Positions 24,609 through 32,176 of a stretch of DNA of 64,000 bases are shown one piece after another. The notes beneath the pieces were generated by a model that saw only the letters and a program-made list of their open reading frames with translations, was not told where the DNA came from and did not search any database. Where the stretch lies: the NCBI RefSeq assembly GCF_047795645.1, contig NZ_CP181045.1, positions 4,712,001 to 4,776,000 of the forward strand. Direction: 5' to 3'. A program made the translations under genes and the position numbers. Source of the DNA: Salipaludibacillus sp047795645. Its GTDB lineage: Bacteria > Bacillota > Bacilli > Bacillales > Salisediminibacteriaceae. Position 1 is the first letter of the stretch. Each line of letters starts with the position of its first letter.

Positions 24609-27065
24609 ATGAAATACAAAGATTTGATTACTAAAATGACTTTAGAAGAAAAAGCCTCCTTAATGTCTGGAAAAGATTTCTGGCAAACGCAGGACATAGA
24701 ACGACTTGATATTAATAACATTTTTCTTGCGGATGGACCTCATGGAATTAGAAAACAGGCAGAAGCCGCTGACCACCTTGGTCTAAACGAAAGTCTTCAA
24801 GCTACTTGTTTTCCAACTGCTGCAACTGTAGCTAATAGTTGGAATGAAGAGTTGGGAGAAACAATGGGAGACTACCTTGGTAAAGAGGCTGTAGCACAGA
24901 AGGTGAATGTTCTACTTGGACCTGGAATTAATATGAAGAGAAGTCCTTTAGCTGGAAGAAATTTTGAGTACTTTAGTGAAGATCCATACCTTGCAGGTAA
25001 ACTGGCTGCAGGAATGATAAGAGGGATTCAATCTCATGGAATTTCAGCTTGTGTAAAACATTTTGCGGTAAATAATCAAGAAGAAAGACGTATGTCTATA
25101 GATACGATCGTTGATGAAAGAACTCTTAGAGAAATTTATTTAACTGCCTTTGAAATTGCAGTTAAAGAAGGTGAAACAAAGACAATTATGTCTGCTTACA
25201 ACATGTTGAATGGTGCCTATACAAATGAAAACCTCCATATAATGAGAGATATTTTACGAGGTGAATGGGATTTTGAAGGTGTTGTTGTAACAGATTGGGG
25301 TGGAAGTAACGATCGTGTTGCAGGTTTAGCTGCAGGTAATGAATTGGAAATGCCTACAACTGCAGGTGAAACCAATGAAGAAATTATTGCCGCAATCAAA
25401 AATGGAAAAATCAAGGAAAATATTTTAGACGAGTGTGTAGATAGATTACTCGATTTAGTTTTTACAACAGAGGAAGTTTTTAAGAAAGAAAGTAAAGAAA
25501 TTGATATTAATGAACATCATGAGATGGCACAAAGAGTGGCGGAAGAGTCGATTGTCTTATTGAAAAATGAGGATAACATTCTCCCACTTAATAAGGATAA
25601 AAAAATTGCCGTCATTGGAGATTTTGCAAAAGAAGCAAGATATCAAGGTGCAGGATCCTCCATTGTAAATCCTACATTTTTAGATAATACACTAGACGTT
25701 CTGAAAGAGTCTAATATTGAGTCTATTGGATTTGAACAAGGTTTTGATAGATATGGAAAGAAAAGCAAGAAAAAAATAGATGAAGCATGTAGTTTAGCAA
25801 AAGAGGCAGATGTGGTTCTATTATATATAGGATTAGACGAAGTGACGGAAGCGGAAGGCCTTGATCGTGAAAATATGGCAATCCCTGAGAATCAAATCGA
25901 ATTACTTGATGCTTTGTTCGAGGTAAATCCAAACATCGTTGCCGTTCTTTCATGTGGTGCAGCAGTAGAAATACCATTTATTAATAAGGTGAAGGGACTC
26001 GTACATGCTTATTTAAGTGGTCAGGCTGGTGCTAAGGCAATTCTTAAGATTTTGACTGGGGATGTAAATCCATCTGGTAAATTAGCAGAATCTTTTCCGG
26101 TTCGATTTGAGGATACACCATCTTATCATCAGTTTCCAGGAAAGGAAGTTAGTGTTGAGTATAGGGAAGGCCCATTTATTGGTTATCGATATTATGATAC
26201 AGCGAATGTTGATGTTCTTTTCCCCTTCGGTTATGGATTAAGTTATACGACCTTTGAGTATTCAAATATTCAAGTGAATAAAGATGGGGTTACTTTTAAC
26301 ATTACGAACTCGGGTGAGGTTGCAGGCTTGGAAGTTGCTCAATTATATGTAGGATGTCAATCAAAAGATATATTCAGACCAAAAAAGGAACTGAAAGGAT
26401 TTACGAAAGTATCTCTACATGCTGGTGAAACAAAAACAGTAACGATTCCATTTGACGATAAAACCTTCCGATATTTTAACGTGAAGACGAATCAATGGGA
26501 AATAGAAGGAGCCGATTATAACATCATGATTGGTGCGTCTAGTTCGGATATGAGATTAGAAGACAATCTATTTATAGATGGTACTGGAGCACCACTACCA
26601 TATAATAAAGAAAATCTTCCATCTTATTATTCTGGGAAAGCGAATAATGTAAGTGTTGAAGAATTTGAGACACTTATTGGACGTAAGGTACCTGTTGCTA
26701 CTTGGGATCGAACAAAGCCCCTTGGTTACAACGATACAATTGCACAATGTCAGTATGCGAAGGGTTTATTTGCAAGATTTGCATTTAGAGCAATTAAGTT
26801 TTCCCATAAATTCCTTTGGAAGATTGGAAAACGTAGCACAGCGAATCTCATCATGATGTCTGTCTATCATATGCCGTTTAGAGGGATGGTCAGAATGACA
26901 GGTGGAATAATGAACATGGGTATGCTCGATGGTATATTAATGGTTGTAAATGGGAAATTCTTCAAGGGGATGCGGCATCTATTAAGTGAAAGAAAAAAGA
27001 TGAAGGCTTCCAAAAGGAAGTTAGACATTACCACTGGTAGTAGTAGCAAAGGAGAGGTACTATGA
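24609..27065 (+). CDS. Cytoplasmic GH3 glycosidase with basic C-terminal extension (GH3-3)
   Basis: The product has 818 residues from the ATG at 24609 (AGAGGAAG just upstream); an in-frame ATG at 24564 lies in the intergenic hairpin. Domain order is canonical: GH3 N (~1-280) with DGPHGIR, GRNFEYFSEDP, KHFAVNNQEERR and nucleophile Asp229 in VVVTDWGG; GH3 C (~300-520); FnIII-like (~545-650). There is no signal peptide and far fewer acidic residues than its two neighbours. The last ~140 residues, from about 680, form a hydrophobic and very basic tail (HMPFRGMVRMTGG..., SERKKMKASKRKLD) that may hold the enzyme at the membrane. Likely beta-glucosidase type. It overlaps the next gene by four bases. 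Confidence 0.9.
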   Translation: MKYKDLITKMTLEEKASLMSGKDFWQTQDIERLDINNIFLADGPHGIRKQAEAADHLGLNESLQATCFPTAATVANSWNEELGETMGDYLGKEAVAQKVNVLLGPGINMKRSPLAGRNFEYFSEDPYLAGKLAAGMIRGIQSHGISACVKHFAVNNQEERRMSIDTIVDERTLREIYLTAFEIAVKEGETKTIMSAYNMLNGAYTNENLHIMRDILRGEWDFEGVVVTDWGGSNDRVAGLAAGNELEMPTTAGETNEEIIAAIKNGKIKENILDECVDRLLDLVFTTEEVFKKESKEIDINEHHEMAQRVAEESIVLLKNEDNILPLNKDKKIAVIGDFAKEARYQGAGSSIVNPTFLDNTLDVLKESNIESIGFEQGFDRYGKKSKKKIDEACSLAKEADVVLLYIGLDEVTEAEGLDRENMAIPENQIELLDALFEVNPNIVAVLSCGAAVEIPFINKVKGLVHAYLSGQAGAKAILKILTGDVNPSGKLAESFPVRFEDTPSYHQFPGKEVSVEYREGPFIGYRYYDTANVDVLFPFGYGLSYTTFEYSNIQVNKDGVTFNITNSGEVAGLEVAQLYVGCQSKDIFRPKKELKGFTKVSLHAGETKTVTIPFDDKTFRYFNVKTNQWEIEGADYNIMIGASSSDMRLEDNLFIDGTGAPLPYNKENLPSYYSGKANNVSVEEFETLIGRKVPVATWDRTKPLGYNDTIAQCQYAKGLFARFAFRAIKFSHKFLWKIGKRSTANLIMMSVYHMPFRGMVRMTGGIMNMGMLDGILMVVNGKFFKGMRHLLSERKKMKASKRKLDITTGSSSKGEVL

Positions 27066-27700
27066 ATAAGGAAGGTGAAAAGCGTTCAGGAATAGTTGGC
27101 TTTTGGAATAGAATTAAAGAAAAGTATCCAAATAGTGCCCAATTTTTTGTTTTCTTTATGCTTAGTAATGGAGTCACCGTGCTTCAGTTAGGACTAATGC
27201 CAGTATTTAGGAGTATATTTGCACAAACAGCATTAGTTACTACTAACTTTCAAATTTGGCAAGTTGGAACTCATCCAGATGGTAGTTCTTATTATATATT
27301 TGACTTTGCTGGAGGTGCTATTTCTGAAGGGGGCGGGGGAGGTCTCGCTTTTTTCCTAGCAGTACAAATTAGTATTGCTATTGCACAAATCATTAATTTC
27401 TTTGCGCAAAGAAGTATTACTTTTAAATCAAACAGCAGCATCTGGAAGGCAGCATTCTGGTATTTTGTTGCATACGTTATTATTACAATCGTAGCTGCAG
27501 CAGCTCTAGGGTTCTACCAAACACCAGTGTATAATTTCTTTATGAACACTTTAGGATGGGGGGCTTTGGGAGAAACGACAGCAGATGTTGTGACAATGAT
27601 AATTAACAGTGCGATTTCATTCTGGGTATTCTTCCCTATTTTTAAGATTATTTTCAAGCAAGTGCCTGAAGAACCAATTAAACCAGAAAAGGTTGTGTAA
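27062..27700 (+). CDS. GtrA-like four-helix membrane protein
   Basis: The product has 212 residues with four hydrophobic helices: ~25-50, ~95-120, ~128-150 and ~178-198. The segment between helices 1 and 2 is unusually long and glycine-rich. The arrangement and the FFAQRSITFKS motif after helix 2 match GtrA-family proteins, which help translocate polyprenyl-phosphate-linked sugars or act beside GT2 enzymes in cell-surface glycosylation. It starts inside the GH3-3 stop (ATGA), with AAAGGAG upstream, and is followed two bases later by a GT2 gene. Confidence 0.75.
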   Translation: MNKEGEKRSGIVGFWNRIKEKYPNSAQFFVFFMLSNGVTVLQLGLMPVFRSIFAQTALVTTNFQIWQVGTHPDGSSYYIFDFAGGAISEGGGGGLAFFLAVQISIAIAQIINFFAQRSITFKSNSSIWKAAFWYFVAYVIITIVAAAALGFYQTPVYNFFMNTLGWGALGETTADVVTMIINSAISFWVFFPIFKIIFKQVPEEPIKPEKVV

Positions 27701-27702
27701 GT

Positions 27703-28719
27703 ATGAAATTATTATCAGTAGTTATTCCTTGCTATAATTCTCAAGATTATATGAGAGATTGCATTGAGTCCCTTTTGCCCGGCCGGGAGGATGTTGAGCT
27801 GATTATAGTCAACGACGGGTCTGTTGATCAAACGGCAGGAATTGCTGATGATTATGTCAGAAAGTACCCTGAAATTGTTAAAGCGATACATCAAAAAAAT
27901 GGAGGACATGGTGAAGCGGTAAACACAGGTATTCGAAATGCCACTGGACTGTATTTCAAGGTAGTCGATAGCGACGATTGGGTAGACATTAGAGCTTATC
28001 TTAAAATCTTGGATACGTTACGTGATTTTGTAAATGATGCTTCATCAGTTGATATGCTTATAACTAATTTCGTTTATGAAAAAGAAGGCGCCAAGTATAA
28101 GAAGGTAATGAAATATGATGATGTTCTTCCAGAGGATAGGGTTTTTAATTGGGACCATATCAAGGATTTTCGCAAAGGCCAGTATCTTATGATGCATTCC
28201 ATTATCTACAGAACACAGCTGATAAAGGATTCTGGACTGGAACTTCCAAAACATACTTTCTATGTGGATAATCTATATGTCTATCAGCCGCTTGTTCATG
28301 TAGAGAAAATCTATTATTTAAATGTAGATTTTTATAGATATTTTATTGGCAGAAAAGATCAATCTGTTAATGAGAGTGTGATGATAAGAAGAATTGACCA
28401 GCAAATTAAAGTAAATAAGCTCATGATTGAGCAGGTGGAACTTAATTCTGTTAAAAACCTTAAACTTCAACGATATATGCTACATCAGTTAGAAATCGTT
28501 ACGGTCATTTCCTCTATTTTGTTAATTCGTTCGGGAACAAGAGAAAATATTGAAAAGAAAAAGGAATTAATGAAGTACATTAAGGAAAGAGACGAGAAGC
28601 TGTATCATAATATTCGATACGGATGGATGGGTCACCTCATTAATTTACCGGGCAGTTTCGGTCGCAGTATTTCTGTGGGAGCCTACAAGGTGTCACAAAA
28701 ATTAGTAGGTTTTAATTAA
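27703..28719 (+). CDS. Family 2 glycosyltransferase
   Basis: The 338-residue product has a GT-A fold: LLSVVIPCYNSQDYMRDCIESL at the N terminus, VELIIVNDGSVDQT for nucleotide binding, GGHGEAVNTGIRNATGLYFKVVDSDDW with the DxD-type metal site, and an acceptor region to ~230. No transmembrane helices are evident at the C terminus, unlike many polyprenyl-phosphate glucosyltransferases, so the upstream GtrA-like protein may supply the membrane part. The sugar donor is unknown. It is the last gene of the LytTR-linked unit, followed by a clear terminator. Confidence 0.9.
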   Translation: MKLLSVVIPCYNSQDYMRDCIESLLPGREDVELIIVNDGSVDQTAGIADDYVRKYPEIVKAIHQKNGGHGEAVNTGIRNATGLYFKVVDSDDWVDIRAYLKILDTLRDFVNDASSVDMLITNFVYEKEGAKYKKVMKYDDVLPEDRVFNWDHIKDFRKGQYLMMHSIIYRTQLIKDSGLELPKHTFYVDNLYVYQPLVHVEKIYYLNVDFYRYFIGRKDQSVNESVMIRRIDQQIKVNKLMIEQVELNSVKNLKLQRYMLHQLEIVTVISSILLIRSGTRENIEKKKELMKYIKERDEKLYHNIRYGWMGHLINLPGSFGRSISVGAYKVSQKLVGFN

Positions 28720-28741
28720 ATTAATTGTTAATATGATGTGT

Positions 28742-28780
28742 AAAAGTGAGTCCACTGTGATAGTGTTCTCACTTTTTTTC
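28742..28780 (+). terminator. Terminator of the GH3-GtrA-GT2 unit
   Basis: AAAAGTGAG pairs with CTCACTTTT and an inner CACT/AGTG stem extends it. A T-run follows. Confidence 0.85.
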
Positions 28781-29405
28781 ATGGAATAATTTGGATTAAT
28801 GAATAACTTCTTATAACAAATGAAGAGGAGGAGGTTGAAGCAATTACTGGTGAGTGTTCCTCGGAAAATGAACCACTTTACGACTAATCGTTAAATCAAT
28901 TAATTCTGATTAAATGAGAATTTTGATGCCTACTTGATTGTAGAATGAGATTTAAGTGAATCATTTATTGTACTTAAACTACTATTATTTAGCTTTAATA
29001 ACGTTATTCTAAGTTAGGATTCCCTTCAATTAGATAGGTCAAACACTTGCAAATGTTAGATTAGCTAGGTCTAATGAAACCTACTATATTTCATATGTTT
29101 GACAAGAAGGAACATTGACAATGCAGAAATGTAAACGCAATCTTATTTTTAGATCCTAACTAAAGGTGGAGACGATTTTTTCAAAAATCTAGTATTTAAT
29201 GTCAAATAATCTTGAATTTTCACTCCTCCTTAGAACAGTTGTGATTCAAGTACGTAATCTTTTTTGTTAAGGGAGTCATTTTACTTTCAATTTAGTTGCT
29301 AGTTTATTATAATTATAATGTAATAATTAATAGCACAACTCAGTTTGAAAGTTTCATAGTGCTGAAGGTGCTTTAGATTACAAGATATAAGGAGGAGAAA
29401 TCATT
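28781..29405. other. Long intergenic region upstream of katG
   Basis: About 620 bp without a recognisable gene. It contains the AT-rich palindrome described separately at 29306-29319 and the katG RBS (AAGGAGGAG). A 24-codon ORF starting near 28819 has no supporting context. Confidence 0.5.
29306..29319. promoter_or_regulatory. AT-rich palindrome upstream of katG, possible PerR-type box
   Basis: ATTATAATTATAAT is a perfect palindrome, overlapped by TAATTAT...ATAATTA. It resembles but does not fully match the PerR consensus (TTATAATnATTATAA). It lies ~87 bp upstream of a catalase-peroxidase gene, a usual PerR target. Confidence 0.35.
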
Positions 29406-31583
29406 ATGGATCCAAAAGACAATGTAAGTGAAGGCAAGTGCCCGGTAAATCATGGTGGTGCTACTAGTCACAAGTCTAGTGGTACATCAAACAGAGACTG
29501 GTGGCCAAACCAACTTAACTTAAATATTCTCCATCAGCATGACAAGAAAACAAACCCTTTGGGGGAAGATTTTGATTATGCAGAGGAATTCCAAAAGCTA
29601 GATTATGATGCCCTTAAGCAAGATCTTCACGAGCTTATGACAGACAGCCAGGATTGGTGGCCTGCAGATTTCGGACATTATGGTCCATTCTTTATTCGTA
29701 TGTCTTGGCATGCTGCTGGTACTTACCGTACAGGTGACGGTCGTGGAGGTGGCGGTACTGGTACTCAACGCTTTGCGCCGCTTAACAGTTGGCCTGATAA
29801 CGGTAACCTCGATAAAGCACGTCGTTTGTTATGGCCAATTAAGCAAAAATACGGGAACAAAATTTCTTGGGCAGACTTGGTACTTCTAACAGGTAATGTT
29901 GCGCTTGAATCAATGGGATTAAAGACATTTGGTTTTGGAGCGGGACGTGAAGATGTCTGGCATCCAGAAGAAGATATCTATTGGGGTGCGGAATCTGAAT
30001 GGCTAGGTGATAAACGCTACTCAGGTGATCGTGAACTTGAGAATCCACTTGCTGCTGTGCAGATGGGTCTTATCTATGTTAACCCAGAAGGTCCAAATGG
30101 TAAGCCAGATCCAATACAAAGTGGTAAAGACATCCGTGAAACTTTTTCGCGTATGGGAATGAACGATGAAGAAACCGTTGCACTAACAGCGGGTGGCCAT
30201 ACATTTGGTAAGTCACATGGAGCTGGTGATGCTGCTAAAGTTGGTCCAGAGCCAGAGGCTGCTCCACTTGAAGAACAAGGCCTTGGTTGGAAGAACTCAC
30301 ACGGATCCGGCAAAGGTAGAGATACAATCACAAGTGGTATTGAAGGTGCGTGGACTCCTACTCCAACACAGTGGGACAATAGTTATTACGATATGCTGTT
30401 TGGTTATGAATGGGAGCTTACAAAGAGTCCAGCAGGTGCCTATCAATGGACTGCTATAGATGTAGATGAAAAGGACCTTGCACCAGATGCAGAAGATTCA
30501 TCCGTTCGTGTTCCGACGATGATGACAACTGCGGATATGGCTATGCGTATGGATCCAGAATTCGAAAAGATTTCTCGTAGGTTCCACAAGAATCCAGACG
30601 AGCTTGCAGATGCATTTTCTCGCGCATGGTATAAATTGTTGCATCGTGACATGGGGCCTCGTGAAAGATTACTAGGACCAGAAGTTCCAAATGAAGAGTT
30701 GATCTGGCAAGACCCTGTACCAGCAGTTGATTATAAATTAACTGATTCAGAAGTAGAAGAGCTTAAAGCGACAATTCTAGACTCTGGACTTACTATTAGC
30801 GAACTTGTAACTACAGCTTGGGCTTCTGCAAGTACTTTCCGTGGATCAGATATGCGTGGCGGTGCGAATGGTGCCCGTATTCAACTTGCTCCACAGAAGG
30901 ATTGGGAAGTGAACCAGCCAGAACAACTTGAAAAAGTGCTTAATGTTCTTAAAGACATTCAAAAGCATAAGCAAGTCAGCCTTGCTGATTTGATTGTTCT
31001 TGGCGGTACTGCAGCAGTAGAAAAAGCTGCAAAAGATGCAGGTGTAGACGTAAAGGTACCGTTTGTTTCTGGACGCGGTGACGCAACAGATGAGCAAACA
31101 GATGCAGATAGCTTTGATGTACTAGAACCGATTGCTGATGGATTCCGCAACTACTTAAAGAAACAGTATACTGTAAGTGCAGAGGAGCTTCTTGTTGATA
31201 AGGCACAGTTACTTAACCTTTCTGCACCGGAAATGACTGCACTTGTTGGTGGTATGCGTGTTCTTGGTACAAACTACAATGGTACACAACATGGTGTTTT
31301 CACGGACAATGTAGGCACACTTTCAAATGATTTCTTTGTCAACTTACTAGACATGGGAATTGAGTGGAAGGCTCAAGATGACTACGTATTTGAAGGCCGT
31401 GACCGTAAAACTGGTGAGGTCGTTCGTACAGCATCAAGAGTTGACCTTGCGTTCGGTTCTAACTCTGTCCTTCGTGCCCTTGTAGAAGTTTATGCTCAAG
31501 ATGATAGTAAAGAGAAGTTTGTGCATGACTTTGTCGATGTTTGGGTGAAGGTAATGAATGCAGATCGTTTTGACCTTAAGTAA
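29406..31583 (+). CDS. katG: Catalase-peroxidase KatG
   Basis: The 725-residue bifunctional haem enzyme destroys hydrogen peroxide and oxidises peroxidase substrates. The N-terminal haem domain has the distal triad Arg98, Trp101, His102 (RMSWHAAGTYRTGDGRGGGG) and proximal His265 in GGHTFGKSHGAG. Trp101 with the Tyr of IYVNPEGPNG and a downstream Met would form the covalent Met-Tyr-Trp adduct needed for catalase activity. The C-terminal degenerate second peroxidase domain is complete. Length is typical for bacterial KatG. Single gene with RBS AAGGAGGAG and a terminator at 31699. Confidence 0.98.
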   Translation: MDPKDNVSEGKCPVNHGGATSHKSSGTSNRDWWPNQLNLNILHQHDKKTNPLGEDFDYAEEFQKLDYDALKQDLHELMTDSQDWWPADFGHYGPFFIRMSWHAAGTYRTGDGRGGGGTGTQRFAPLNSWPDNGNLDKARRLLWPIKQKYGNKISWADLVLLTGNVALESMGLKTFGFGAGREDVWHPEEDIYWGAESEWLGDKRYSGDRELENPLAAVQMGLIYVNPEGPNGKPDPIQSGKDIRETFSRMGMNDEETVALTAGGHTFGKSHGAGDAAKVGPEPEAAPLEEQGLGWKNSHGSGKGRDTITSGIEGAWTPTPTQWDNSYYDMLFGYEWELTKSPAGAYQWTAIDVDEKDLAPDAEDSSVRVPTMMTTADMAMRMDPEFEKISRRFHKNPDELADAFSRAWYKLLHRDMGPRERLLGPEVPNEELIWQDPVPAVDYKLTDSEVEELKATILDSGLTISELVTTAWASASTFRGSDMRGGANGARIQLAPQKDWEVNQPEQLEKVLNVLKDIQKHKQVSLADLIVLGGTAAVEKAAKDAGVDVKVPFVSGRGDATDEQTDADSFDVLEPIADGFRNYLKKQYTVSAEELLVDKAQLLNLSAPEMTALVGGMRVLGTNYNGTQHGVFTDNVGTLSNDFFVNLLDMGIEWKAQDDYVFEGRDRKTGEVVRTASRVDLAFGSNSVLRALVEVYAQDDSKEKFVHDFVDVWVKVMNADRFDLK

Positions 31584-31698
31584 TAGTTACTAACTTTAAC
31601 TAGAACAAAGCACACTACTATTACGCCTGAAGTCTCAAGGTGAAAATACAAAGTGTTAGAATGCTCGAAAATTATTTTGAGCGTCTTCTAAATTTGTG

Positions 31699-31741
31699 AA
31701 AAGCCGTTATGACAGATTTATCGTCATGACGGCTTTTTTGC
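31699..31741 (+). terminator. Terminator after katG
   Basis: AAAAGCCGTTATGAC pairs with GTCATGACGGCTTTT (one G-T pair), followed by TTT. The remaining part of 31742-32120 is AT-rich and holds nothing I recognise. Confidence 0.85.
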
Positions 31742-32120
31742 TGTGCTAAGCGATTGCTTAATTTTTATAGAGATAGTAGGTAGAATTTAATAAAATGTTA
31801 CAATTTTTTCAATAAATAAAGTACTATAAATTAGTTAATTTGTGAATATTCTACCTATTTTGAATATTCATTGTTTTTAAAAGAAAACTTAACATTTTTG
31901 ATATTTTAAATGCAGACTTGTCTCAGTATAATGACGAAATATACAAGCAGTAAAAAGAGTAGCATAATTTTTATTGTTTGCGTCTCATTACTTTCTTCAT
32001 TGGAAGGGTGATTTATGTAAAAAAATTTATCTAGTTGTTGTTTCTTTTTTTGTGTTTTGAGTTCCATGTACTGTTATGTGCAACCTGCCCTTAATATAGG
32101 GAATTTTTTTAGTGACAAAA

Positions 32121-32134
32121 TGTTAGCGCTTACT
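32121..32134 (-). promoter_or_regulatory. cre-like (CcpA) site
   Basis: On the minus strand AGTAAGCGCTAACA matches TGnAAnCGnnnnCA except the first base. It is 43 bp upstream of the beta-helix gene and within AAAATGTTAGCGCTTACTTTTTT. It suggests glucose repression of that gene. Confidence 0.55.
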
Positions 32135-32176
32135 TTTTTTGAAAATCTAAGTTAATTTATACTAAGGAGGATTTAC

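Noticed and set aside
28819..28893. 24-codon ORF (MKRRRLKQLLVSV...)
   Set aside because: The apparent GAGGAGG lies inside the ORF rather than upstream, and there is no recognisable similarity.
30074..30379. 101-codon ORF antisense to katG
   Set aside because: It is a by-product of katG codon usage on the other strand, with no RBS and no family resemblance.
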